From Morchella semilibera (Eukaryota; Ascomycota; Pezizomycetes; Pezizales; Morchellaceae), in contig WBVU01000009.1 in the NCBI GenBank assembly GCA_009192285.1, forward strand, positions 1,550,001 through 1,614,000: a DNA stretch of 64,000 nucleotides, given 5' to 3'. The number at the start of each line of letters is the position of its first letter. The stretch's first letter is position 1. The position numbers and the translations under genes were made by a program. Positions 45,767-57,349 of the stretch are shown piece after piece. The notes below the pieces were generated by a model. That model was not told where the DNA came from, did not search any database, and worked only from the letters and a program-made list of their open reading frames with translations.

Positions 45767-47009
45767 TCACAGAGACAATCCCTGTGTAACTCGGTTGAGG
45801 ACCCCTAACTCTGCCATCTTCTCGGCGCAAAAATCGACCTCGCCCCATCCATCCTGATCGGAGTGAGCATGATTCTCATTACTACCCAGATCCCACTCGT
45901 CTTGAGCTTCAATTTCCTGGGAGGCTAGGATCTGGCGTGGGCGAACTAAGGCTTGATGGTGCGGGTACACAAGCTCCAATATCTCGGTGATCCGGTCGAC
46001 CAACAAGCTGCTGGCTTGTGTGGCCGAAGGGATAGGAATAGTCTCACGGGTAATGGAGAGGTGATCCGTGACCTCGATCTCAACATTCCCCAGAGCATCC
46101 AAGTATGAGGGGGAAATGCGGGCGGTGAACAAATAGAGGGATTGACGGTTGTTGGGGGTTATCAAATAGACCTGTTGCGATACAGAAACCTTAGTATATC
46201 AAATCCGTTAGGGTTTCACAAAACAGACCAAGCAAACATGTACACAGAAGGATCAAACATACAGTGTAAACTGAATTATCGGCACCCCACCCCCAAGCAC
46301 ATCCTCTTAGCTTCAACCTTTGCTCTTGCGCCATTGCCATCAAGCACGCTACATCAAACGGATCTAGGCCTGTGTGCCACCTCGTAGCCGCCCTCTGAAT
46401 CAGCAGCTTCCTCATTGCAGAACCGCCACATCGAGCGAGTGAGCGGGCTTTTCGCACTCCAGTTGTATGGCGACGGGTACTGTACAATAAGAATGGTAGC
46501 TTTGTTCTAGCTGTGGTGACGACAACCTCTGGCGTAAGCTCTGTAACAGAATTGGAAAACCCGAATAATAACCGTGGACTATGAGCATTGAGCCGACTTT
46601 GTTTGATATGTTAATCATTTTACCCCAGTTACTGAGGGAAGAGGCATGATACTAAAACCTACTCTTCATTGGTCCGTAAAAAACCTAATCCTTGCAAAAC
46701 AACTGCAGACATTCCATTATCCTTGATCTCCTCGACACTCCGGAGAATGTCCCTAATGATGTCTGGTAGGAGATCACCCTCACAGTATCTATCGTTTGTA
46801 TCTGCAGCCCAGTACTCCTGTAGTGAGGGGGAGTTTAAAGGCCCAATTGGGAGTCCAGAAGACCTCTTGAGCGGGGTTTCTGGGCTCGTCTCGATAGCTA
46901 CCCTCAGCAGTTTGAGATGTAAAGCGCCCCAACAGAGTGGCTGGACGTAAAGTGGACTGCGGGTAGTCTGGCGTAGATAATAAGCGAATGATTTTCGGTG
47001 GGGTTCCAT
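45767..47009 (-). CDS. unrecognised three-exon protein
   Basis: On the minus strand the proposed exons are 47009-46685, 46540-46263 and 46171-45767, giving 335 aa. The introns are 144 and 91 nt. The splice sites are GTTTTT..TTACAG and GTATGT..CAACAG, and each joins frames exactly. The spliced protein reads smoothly: FAYYLRQTTRSPLYVQPLCWG, then ELTPEVVVTTARTKLPFLLY, DPFDVACLMAMAQEQR, VYLITPNNRQSLYLFTARI and a Gln/Glu-rich C-terminus. The start could also be ATG 47105, 32 codons upstream; 47009 has the better context (A at -3). No signal peptide, membrane segment or catalytic motif is evident. It looks like a conserved globular fungal protein, but I cannot name its family. Confidence 0.7.
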
Positions 47010-50000
47010 GTTCGTTCTGTATGTTGTGGCTAGTTGAGGAAAGAGGCTATGATGGACAACGTACTGGTGGGTGGTGTTTCTGGGCTTGTATGTATAGAGG
47101 GTCACAGTTGTGGTAAAGGCTTAGTGAGAAATCTACGTGATCTATGCATTTTTTAATTTTTCTTTTTTTATAGAATCTAGGGGAGACCACAATATGCAAA
47201 GATACGCGTACACTAAAAAGAAGCCCCTGGTAGCGTGGGGTGGATGTGAGTGATGCTTCGTGACCCACGACCCCTCCTCCTCCCCCCCTCCCAATCCGAG
47301 TGACGTGCTATGCAACCAGCACACGCATGGGCATTTGGCAATTCAGCTCCTTTCCCATGTCGACCAACAACGCAGCAGCGACAAGCTATCGAACCCCAAT
47401 CCCAATCTTGAAAATAAGAAACTGGCATCGATTGACCGGCCCGTGCTTTTAAGTAGCCGAGGGAAAAAAAAACGCCCAAGTTAAGCTTATGTAGGTACTC
47501 TACATCTGAATCTGAATCTGATCGACGGAATCAAATTTTTCGTTACTTTTAGTCTCTCCCTCGATGAACCTGGGATCGCGCCAAGGAAAGCGTGGTCCGA
47601 ATGAATGATTTAAATCTTTATCCAATTCTTCCAGCTGGCGCATAACTGCAGTCAGAGATTTTTATGTTACTCTATGTACTTATTCGGAGTGTCGTGACTT
47701 GTTCCTGCTTGCAGCAGCGCTGGTAGGCAAGCAAAGAGTTTACAATATGGCTCATACAGTTGAATCGAAGACTGTGGTTGGTACTAGAAGGAGGATGGAA
47801 GGAAGCTGTGAAACAGAGAGCGACGTTATTAGAAACTTCCATACAGGCCTAAGCCGGCCGGGTAATAAATAAATCGCCGCAAAGCAAGGCACAGGCAGAC
47901 GGACACTTGGAGACGTCGTGACAAACAATCGCCACATCGGCCGAAATCCCCGTCGGGCGCGGGCGGCCCGCTGGCATTGTTTTACGAGTAATCCCATTTG
48001 TGTACCCATCCCCATCCCATGATCGATAGCTATCATTATCCTGTTTCCTGTTTTCCAAAGTGCCTCAAACTCCACAGCCTAAAGCATTCATTCGTTTGGC
48101 CCTGTTTTATTCGGGCATGGTATTTTGTTCTCTACCTGGGCCTCACACTGGAGTCTGGACGCCTGGGTAAGGGGGGGGGGTTATTTCTATTCCTGTCAGT
48201 AGGAGGACTGTGCGCGCCGCATTTTAGATCTGATTGATGATCTCGTCTCCTTGATTTACCGCCACCTCTGTTTCGTTAGTTGATCCTCCTTTCCTACAAG
48301 TCAACTTCTCGTTATCGTTGCTCGCATAATGGTTTATTCTTGCTTAGGAATCGGGTAGTACTCTGGGTAGAGTCGAGTAAGGTGCATAAACATCTCACTC
48401 ACCTTCACTTACATCAGCCTCAGCCACCCTCATTCTCTTCTCCCTTGTTAGTAACGCTAACCAAATCCCGAACCAAAAGGTCATTCAGGCAGTTCTAAGT
48501 ACAACGCAGCAAACCATAGAAATAGAGTACATGTACCTATACACGAAGAGTATGTCCCACCGAGAAGTTAACTGCTCCGACGTTCCACAAGCTCCTAGGT
48601 AAAAAAAATTAAACGGTTAGGTTCGGTTTTCCTGGGTCCCGAATATTCCGCCGTAGGATAGGAAACGTTTGTTTCGCTGCGGGGTTAGGGATTTTTAGGT
48701 GATCACGAGGGGAACTCCTAAATCCTCCAATAGAAATTGGTTCTATCCAAGCCTTTTAAGCCTCACAAACCATACAGAATCCGAAAGAGGGGGGCCTCAC
48801 AGCGACGAAGTACGCGGCAGTCTTCTATTGGTTCGTTGGTCGTTTGGGACGCCAGTAACAAACCAAAATCATGTGTCACTTTGTGTTTGTTGTGGTTTGG
48901 TAGGTTATCTTTCCTATAGCGAAGAAGTCGCCGTCGAGAAAGTAAAAACAAAAAATTATACTTTCCCCCGTTTTTTTTCTTTCTTTCTTTCTTCCATATT
49001 ACTGGATAGACCAGGGCGGGGTTGATGATGATGGCATAATATAGACTTGTCTATGGCAGCAGTACCCGAAATCCGAATATCTATATACACAACTCTATTT
49101 CTCCTACTCTAAATGTTGTGATGAATGATTGTAATACGATGGGGGATGTTTCTCTGTCTCGAATTTTTTCATAGTGGGGAGACCCGGACGTAGCTACCGT
49201 AGAGCACCACCACTCTCAAGGGTGTCAGCAAAATGCTTTCCGACATTAATTGTAATTGCATGAATTGCATGGGATAAGGAGCTGCAGACATCTGCTTGGA
49301 TTGGACTGCCTACATGTACCTACATACCTACATGCTCCACTCTAACCTCACACTCTACATAACCTACTAGTAATCGGATTTGCCTTCCAAGTGAGTCGTT
49401 ACATGCATGGCACACTTGGTGTTGTCAACTTGTTATATGTTTTTTTATGTAGGTTTTTTCCTGCTCTCGCGTTCACTCGTCAATGCCCCGGGTCGGTATG
49501 TCGGTCCTACGGGTGAGTAACTGTAACCTAGAGTTTTCAAGGCTCTAACCCCTCCCAATGTCCCACCAGTGTCACCACCTCCTGGAGAGATGTAGTTGCA
49601 TAGGGAGGGTCATATCTGTGAATTTGTTATGTGTGTGTGTGTCTGAGACCTTGTCTTGTGCAGCGGCTGCAGAATTACCATTTAAAGCTGTCCACTCACC
49701 AGATCGACACGTAACGCGCCACGACCCGGTTCCTTGCAGCACAGAAGGTTCAAACTGTGGATGGGGGGGACATGGCTCAAGGCAAGCAGTATAAACATCC
49801 CTCACATCCCCCCGCATCCTTTGGAATTTTTTTTTCGACCTAGCAAAACATCCAACCTTGAAATTGTCATTCGAAGAAATCAGTTGTTGCTAAGACTACT
49901 ATTACCACTACCACTACTACCGCTACTACTATTACTACCACTAGCACCACCACCACTACTAAACTAAAGTACTAGTACTTATCATATCATCAAAGTTATC

Positions 50001-50025
50001 TAACTCCACTATCACAATACAAACA
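47010..50025. other. 3-kb gene-free spacer
   Basis: No supported gene. It has a CCGAGTGACGTGCTATG motif at about 47299, a G-run at 48171-48180, (TTTC)n near 48978-48992, TACATGTA copies, and an (ACT)n repeat at 49894-49962 in the leader of the next gene. Confidence 0.6.
49894..49962. repeat. (ACT)n triplet repeat
   Basis: Imperfect ACT/ACC triplets over about 70 bp, ending some 60 bp before the ATG at 50026. Confidence 0.8.
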
Positions 50026-50343
50026 ATGTCAGCAAAAGGAGCACCGTGGCAACACCCTGCCTCAGCAGAACAATCACAAATGTACTCACCAAACCGATCA
50101 AGCAAATTCACGGTACAGGAAGGTCTTGACAACAACTGGGTTTTCTTCCCAGAGCCCCATTTTGTCAACGTCGACGATGACGACGAGGAGGATTCATCAG
50201 ACGAGGGACATGGCCACCACGACAAGTCGGGAAACAGGAGGGACTCTGTAGGCTCAGACGGAGAGCCACGCCCAGGAAACTTACAGAGGGGGGACAGCTG
50301 GATTGGAGGATGGTGGGGAAAAGTCTTCAAATCGAAGCTTTGA
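50026..50343 (+). CDS. small acidic hypothetical protein
   Basis: Single-exon frame of 105 aa. The ATG has a favourable context (ACAATGTC) after an unstructured CA-rich leader. The sequence is compositionally ordered. Residues 1-50 contain SSKFTVQEGLDNNWVFFPEPHF. An acidic Asp/Glu/Ser stretch follows (DDDDEEDSSDEGHG), then a short C-terminal motif GDSWIGGWWGKVFKSKL with a basic end. It could be a small regulatory or membrane-associated peptide with an amphipathic, Trp-rich tail. No family is recognised. The frame is not overlapped by a better one. Confidence 0.65.
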   Translation: MSAKGAPWQHPASAEQSQMYSPNRSSKFTVQEGLDNNWVFFPEPHFVNVDDDDEEDSSDEGHGHHDKSGNRRDSVGSDGEPRPGNLQRGDSWIGGWWGKVFKSKL

Positions 50344-52918
50344 ATTCAGAAAATGGAAACTCGGGTTCCGCGTGAGTGATTGAAACGTAAGTTGTCTATT
50401 GATATATTTATGGTATTAATCCTGAACCTTACTAACATCCACGAAGGCTCCGGCTCCCTGATTTAAGGACTTGGACTTGATGTCATTCCTTCAATTCCTG
50501 TCGATTGAATCGACGGAACTGTAAATCCCCCAATTCGATACCGACGCTCCACATCGATACCGATACCCCCCCTCCCCCCAATGCACCCTCTTCAAACCTC
50601 TCAACCCCACGCAAATCACGCTCTCACCTCTTCCTGCCGGTAAACTTACCGGTTGTACATTCACCCACCTTCATATTTCGATGATCATGCGATTTTCGCG
50701 ATGTCTCATTGAATCCTTTTTGATATCTTTTTTCTCCGTTCTTATTTTTTTATGCACTAGATAGATTGTAACGATTAATGATGTGACGGGAACTATGAGT
50801 TTTTTTCTTTTTTATTGGATTGGATCGGGACAGGTTTCTTTATTTTAATGTCTTCTTCTGCATTTGTATTTTTGACTTTTTTTTTTTTTTCTGGAAAGGG
50901 CGTTTTTGTGCGAGCTTATTGGTAGACGGACCGACTCATGGCGTCTCCATTTTTTTACTCTCTCTTCGAGTAAACCTACATATTTTCCTTTGTCTTTTAT
51001 ATATACTGTGTCGATACTGGCGGGAGGAGCGAGTGTGGGCAGGATTGAGCTGACTAGAGCCTTGGTACAACCTACCAAATTTCATATATATTTATCTTTT
51101 ACTCGGGGGATTCTTGGATCTTATTTATTAGTGCGGCGTTTTATTTCTTTTTCTTATTGGGGCATACTTATGATTATTTTATTCTTCTTAGTGCTGTGTA
51201 AAACGGTGCTCCTTTTTTGTTATTCTTTTATTTTTTGTTCATACCACGTTATTAGGATCTATGTATGTGGGTGTCTATCATCTGGGCTGCAGATGGTATC
51301 TTTTTTGCCAGTCCGAATTCGAAGCAGAACCCTTGGTCGCGCGCGACTTTGTATTAATTTTTTTTCCCTGGCTTGTGCGTCTTTCTGGTGATGTCAGTTG
51401 TCTGACTCTGTATGATTCTGTGTGGTGGATGCAATGTACCAACTCTAGACCATGTACGTAAAATGTATATGCACTCAGACATTTCCACTTACTCTAAAGC
51501 ATAAAGCAGATAAGTGAAGCACTTTACTCGAGACTCATAGAACCTGCATCTGTAGGTACTTCGCCCACCTCTTCATTCCCTCATATGATCATGCGTGGGG
51601 GGTAGGTACCCTCCTTCGCCATTCTCACTTTAGATTCAACTATCGGATTCCCCCCCTCTCTAGATGGACTTCTTTTGCGGGGTATAGTAAGCAGGTAGAC
51701 TGTATGGTAGGCGTCTCGTACTCAAAGGATTGGCCCACAGCGTCGTATTCCAAACTGGCCTTGGTCGACATACTGTGGCAGTGGTTCGTTCGGCTACCTT
51801 GTAATGCATCGTGACTGCCTACATACTTTTGTTGACTCTGAGGCCGGCATGAAGAGAGATGTAGTTGGGGCCCAACAGCAGTGGTGTACAGTAAAAAATG
51901 ACTGTACTCTTCATGTAGAATGTGGTCATAGAACTCCTGGACCATACATAGAAGTAAACTGATTGAGTCCCATACCGCCGAACATACATACATACATACA
52001 TGCGAGACTTTCTCACCACGAGACTTGTTTGCTTTTTTTTCCCTTTCCCTTTCTCTTTCTTGCTTTTTCTTTTTCGAAAGATAGCAGTCCTTATTTCTTT
52101 TGCGCATGAATGCTCGATTCTTACCGCGCGCGCGGCTGCAAAGCATCATTACTTAGCGGATCTGCTTGAAGGGTCTCGATCGTGAAGATTCTTTTTGTAG
52201 GTAGACATAGAGGTGTTTGGACTTGCAGTGTTCTTCTCAACGAATCGTCCGTGATGGAGTAGTATGTAGGTCAAGGCGAATGAAGTACATAGGTTTGGGA
52301 AGAAGGGTGAAGGGCCATTGGGTGTTGATATACCTTTGTCATGTAGGGCCAGTCTGGTGATCTATGACGGAATTTGCTCATCTAGTCTGCCAAGTGAAGT
52401 GAAGAAAGAGCTAGATGATGATCATATCCCGGGATGGGGAAAATGTAAACACAAACATCACGACTTCTCATGTTCACCCCACCAATTGAATTGGGGTAGA
52501 AATTCCACATCGCACATCTCTCGATAATTGAAATCCCGGGATCGATTGTGCAGGGAGTTGTCTCATCTGATTATCTGCCCAAACGGGCATCAACGAAAAA
52601 TAAATAATTGGAAAAAAAAAAAAAACCTTATTGCTCTATTCAAGCTGCTACTAGCTAATCCCTGAGATTTGTATTTGAATTATTCGAGTTACAAACAGTC
52701 ATTAACTCCCGAGACTGATAGTGAGATCTACAATCCAATCCAATCATACACTCCCAGAAGACTCTCAACAAAATATCTCCGGTCGTCTATCCAATACCAT
52801 CCATCAAGACACGACGACAGATACGCGGTCACACACCACCACTACTCATCCCCATAATTCCACATAATACCAAGTACATACATCACATCACATCACCACC
52901 AACTTCAGAACTCCACTC
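50344..52918. other. 2.6-kb gene-free spacer
   Basis: T-rich stretches at 50730-51260, a run of GATACCGA words at 50535-50570, TACATACATACA near 51985, and a palindromic CCCGGGAT pair at 52430 and 52535. No supported gene. The final 100 bp are CA-rich leader of the next gene. Confidence 0.6.
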
Positions 52919-55091
52919 ATGATGCCACCTAAAAGATCTACCCGCTCTGAGCACCCGGTCCTCGAAGCCATCCCACCCAAAGTCCGGAGTAGGCAACCAA
53001 CAACCAACAGAAAGCCACGCGCGTCTCCAGAGCCCGTCTATAATGCAGATGAGGGAAGTCCTGAGAAGGATAACGTGGCGCCTGTCATGAGAAGGAGGCC
53101 CGGGGGTAAGAAGGGGACGGCCTCTGGTAGAACGGGCCATTCGAGGGTGGAGACGCAAGAAGTTATTGTGCTCTCTAATAAGCCGGCTCCTCCTTCGTCA
53201 CAGAAGGGTTTGTCGCAGATAGAGTCTGAAACGGAAGAAGAATCCCAGGTCGATACTCGCAGGGCGCACTTCCTAGAAAATGGAGGAGTCACTCCACAAA
53301 GCAGATCTCAGGGGGGGAGGCCTGGAAGAACACAATCTGTAGGAGATTCACAGAGTACACCACGGACTCGGAATAGGAGCAGAAAAGATCGAGAGAGTAG
53401 CGACCAACAAGCCCCATCACCACCGAGAATATCATCCACTCTAAGAAGAGGTACCTCACCACCTAGACTGTCTGCGAAAGATACTCAAGAGCAAGAGGAG
53501 ATGGATGAAATTCTACGGGCTGCCGTAAATTTTCCCGCCGAACCACCATCGAGAGGGTCCACTTCTATTTCACACGATGAGGAGTCTGATCAGGATGACT
53601 CAGTCGTACTCTCCTCACTCGAGCACAAAGCCAGTCCATTCCAAGTAGACAAACACTTTCCACAGGTCCGAATAATGCGCCGCGAGCGCAAGTCTTACCT
53701 CGACTACGATGACCCGCCCACTCCTAAACCAGCTCCCGATGCTGATCCTGGTTCCCCCGAGAATGACCAAGAAATCGACGACATCACCCTCTTTACGCTC
53801 CGCATGAAGCAATATCAGCAAGCACTTGATAATGTTCGAAGTCGTATGGAAGATCTCGCTGCCGCCTTTACAGTCCTAAAGCCCCTCCAGAATGTAACGT
53901 CGGGCGATGATAAGGGCTACCTGAACCTGTTGAGTGATATGACATCTGTTATAATCAATAATGATGCTCGGCAGCTGTCCAAAGAGGAGAAGTTCCAGCT
54001 AGGAGTATTCGACGAGGAAATGTCGAGACTGGCGTATTTCGGGCATGAGACCAAGGACTTTGATCTTATTTTTGATAGGTTTAAGAAACACAATAATACG
54101 CAAAGGGAGAACATCCAGAAATGTAGAGCGGGGATTATGAAGACAATGAGGGAGCGAGGATATAAGAATATGCAGTGGTTGGTGGCAGAACAAGAAAGTG
54201 ACGACGACGAGGGGAAGAAAAAGATGAAAGGCATCTTTGCCGATCTGGAGAAGGGTGGGTATGGGTATCGCGCACCCGAAGGTGCGGGGGAACGGGGGAA
54301 GAGAAGGAGGAAAACCAAAGATGGTGGATACGAGGAGCAAGGAAGGCCCGAAAGCCGCATGCAGAAAAGAAGAAGGATTGAAGTTGTAGAGAGAGTGCGA
54401 CAATTGGATGACAGCCTTCACGAGGGTCGGGGTGAGAAGCGAAGAAGAGATACAGACCACGAAACAGAGGGGAGGACACAGGAAACGATTAGTATTAGAG
54501 GCGATGGTGAGGGTGAACAGCGCCATGTCATAAATGATCATGAAGGAGACGAAGCAGAGGGACAGGTCGAGGAGGAAGAGGAACATTACCATGAAGAGCG
54601 AGTGGGAGAGGATGTTGGTGTGGGGGGACAGGTAAAAGGAGACGAGGAGGAAGCGGGAGAGGAAGAGTCTGAGGAAGAAGTCTACCCTATCATCATCGAC
54701 GAAGATGATGTAGAAATCGTCCGTGTTGAAGGATTTGGGGAGCGACAGAAAAAGGCGCGAGAGCGGGAGGAGAGATTAGAGAGAGATGAGGGGAAGTAGA
54801 GGTACTAGAAGATCATGAGTGGGAAGATGCAGAGATTTGTGCTCTACTCGAAGGCATCTCCAAATTTCACGGGGGCGCAATAGGTATGTATCGTCTTCTC
54901 GTACCACCCGAATGGAATGTTTGCTAACATTTTTACTAGAAACTCGTTTCTTTAGAATTAAAAATAGATACCGTGCGGAGTTAGAGAACCGTAGCGTTGA
55001 GGCGATTATAGAGAAGGCTAGAGAGCTTAAGAAGGAACTTGTTGACTCGGGCGATGAGGAGATATTGGGTGGTTTCTGGGATGGCATCTAG
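52919..55091 (+). CDS. nuclear-type charged protein with C-terminal Myb/SANT-like segment, one frame break
   Basis: Starts at ATG 52919 (MMPPKRSTRS). The first 626 codons are open: a Ser/Pro/Arg-rich region, a helical core (residues ~285-420) and very acidic and basic blocks (KRRRKTK, EEEEEHYHEE). The frame then meets TAG at 54797. The adjacent frame continues without interruption (VEVLEDHEWEDAEICALLEGI...) to a donor at 54884 (GTATGT). It resumes at 54940 after a CTAAC branch site and runs to TAG 55089-55091, coding RFFRIKNRYRAELENRSVEAIIEKA. One extra base in the GGGG run at 54790-54793 would join both parts, giving about 705 aa. The C-terminal ~80 residues have a Myb/SANT-like look (spaced Trp, Leu, Phe-Arg-x-Lys-Asn-Arg-Tyr), suggesting DNA or chromatin association. 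I cannot name the family. Confidence 0.75.
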
Positions 55092-56231
55092 GTATTCTTC
55101 ACACAAGGCAATTTGAGACGTTGTCTTTTAGACGATTTTAATTTTATTTAATAAGTGCACTTAGCGTTTGTTCTTTCTTGTCTATACTTGTAGCTCAGTT
55201 CTATAGCTCTGAGTAGTGATGATGGCGTCTCTATTCTTTCGAGGGGCTCAGTAAGCTGTATATAAGACGTCTACGATGGGTCTATGTACTTACTCTGTTG
55301 AGCGAAGTTTAATGTTGTGTATATATGCGTAGCCAGGATTAATTCCGTTCCTTCTTAAACCGTGGTACATTACATGTACGTACTTAAGCATCTTCCCACA
55401 ATCTTGATCAAGGTTTGAACCAAGTTGGAGCTCTATATGCATACATGTAGTCCCTACCCAAAAGTTTTCAATTACCGCCCAAACTAGTAGATGGAACTAG
55501 GTTCCAAGTATAGAACCACAACATAGTTGTGTATAATAATGAACAGAGGTAAAAAAAATTTTTACCCTTGGGAGAAGCCTTTTGCACACTTTTGAGTTAT
55601 TAAGAACACCCCGTGTTAATCGCCAAACCTTAGATCTACCCCCGACTCCTCTAGTTGAAGCAATTTCTCCCTCATTCATTCTTCTACTAGTATAGTGCTC
55701 TTTATATCATAATTAGACTAGTATAAACCCACCTCAAAACGTCTTTCCCGCGGGTCTTAATACCATACATACATGTAGCCTTGGAGTCTCTGAGGCGTGC
55801 CGTACTCCCCCCAAAACTACACGCGGTTTGTTTAGAGTCCGCCCAGGACAAATACCCGTTATTGCTTGATGAGCGAGATCTAGCCCTAGCCTTTGTGGTG
55901 GCGGCCCCTTCTATCATCAAAGATCACTCGCCAACCAGGATGCTTTTCTGCCCTAAAAGCTCTAGCCCCAAGCAGAGTTTAATACTATCGCCATCAGAAA
56001 TCAATTCTCCATAGCTTTTGGTACTATCGGAGGCTACCGAAGAATTGGTCAGATATTCCCCTCGGTACAGGGAGCCGCCCGTGCCAAGCCGGGGCATCTG
56101 ATCATGCGACAATAGATATTAATCCGACGAATATCCCACCACCCCACATCTTTCTGTTTGGCTTTCATACACCGTACAGGTCACCATAAACTTAGACTTC
56201 TTTTGTCTATTCTCGAAGCTCCTACTCTAAA
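55092..56231. other. 1.1-kb gene-free spacer
   Basis: Contains the 3' region of the Myb-like gene and the promoter of the dioxygenase gene. TACATGTA copies lie at 55372, 55443 and 55770. No coding region is supported. Confidence 0.6.
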
Positions 56232-57349
56232 ATGACCATAACAAGCCTTACCTCCGAGCAGCTGTCGTTCTGGGAGGAGAATGGATATCTAATCATCCCA
56301 GATGCGATATCACAAGAAGTGGTGAAGGAACTTGTAGATGAGACGAGAGAGCTTCTAGATGGTTAGCTGGGACAGCTAGGACTCCACATACATTCTCCAC
56401 ATGGTTTAACGTGTAACTTGGCTGTAGGTTTCCCACTGGACGGCCACCCCATGACAAAGTTCACCACTGGTACCGACAACAGCAAGAAGCACATTGGCGA
56501 CGACTACTTCCTCAACAGCAACGACAAAGTGCGCTTCTTCTTCGAAGAAGGTTTGCTACCCTACTCAATCTTTGCCATCCTCACCTGTTAATGTTAACCA
56601 CCTACCCTAGGCGCATTCTCCCCCGACGGCAAACTTATTAGACCCAAAGCCAGAGCCATTAATAAAATCGGCCATGCCTTACACACAAACTCTCCCCCTT
56701 TCGCAAAAATGACAATGACGCCGCTCAACCGCTCAATTGCGCAGTCTCTTGGCTTTCGTGACCCTAACGTCATGCAGTCCATGATTATCTGCAAGCAGCC
56801 TGAGATTGGTGGAGCGGTGGGATCCCACCAAGACTCGACGTTCCTGTACACTGACCCGCCAAGCGCTGTTGGATTCTGGTATGCGCTTGAGGATACGACA
56901 CCTGAAAATGGATGTTTGAGCTTTGTTCCGGGGAGTCACAAGTGGGCGCCGATCAGGAAGCGACTGGTAAGGCTGCCAGAAGGTGGTACGGGGTTCGAGG
57001 ACTTGAAGGAGGGTCAAGCGAATGGTGTCCGAGAGAAGGGGGGCGTGGAGAAAGAGGGCGAGGGCGACGGGTTTGTGATGGGTCCGGTGAAGAAAGGAAG
57101 TTTAGTCTTGATTCACGGGAACGTGCTGCATAAGAGCGAGAAGAATTTGAGTCCGAATTCGAGGTGGATCTATACTTTCCATGTAAGTTGTGTCCCTTTT
57201 CCTTTCCATTTTGGCTGTGGGACAGATGAGCCTGATAAATGTGTGTGTGTGTGTAGGTTATTGAGGGAGAGTATCCGTATGATGAGAGGAATTGGTTGCA
57301 GCCGCCAGAGGGGGGCTTCTCAAGGTTGAACGATGTCGGACTAGCCTAG
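56232..57349 (+). CDS. phytanoyl-CoA dioxygenase family protein (PHYHD1-like)
   Basis: Fe(II)/2-oxoglutarate-dependent oxygenase of the PhyH family; the substrate of the fungal proteins is unknown. Exons are 56232-56361, 56428-56550, 56611-57182 and 57257-57349, giving 305 aa, similar to animal PHYHD1. The iron-binding residues are visible: H157 and D159 in SHQDSTF, and H258 in HGNVLHKSEKN. The 2-oxoglutarate-binding arginine is R269 in SRWIYTFHV. Other family blocks are ENGYLIIPDAIS at the N-terminus, GFWYALEDTTPENGCLSFVPGSHKW and KGSLVLIHGNVLHKS. The last intron ends in a (GT)n run directly at its acceptor. A Gly/Glu-rich insert (near 225-240) is longer than usual. There is no peroxisomal SKL or mitochondrial signal, so a cytosolic location is likely. 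Confidence 0.93.

Noticed and set aside
54784-54805. programmed ribosomal frameshift in the Myb-like gene
   Set aside because: There is no slippery heptamer or downstream structure that stands out. The same one-base pattern in other genes favours a sequence error.
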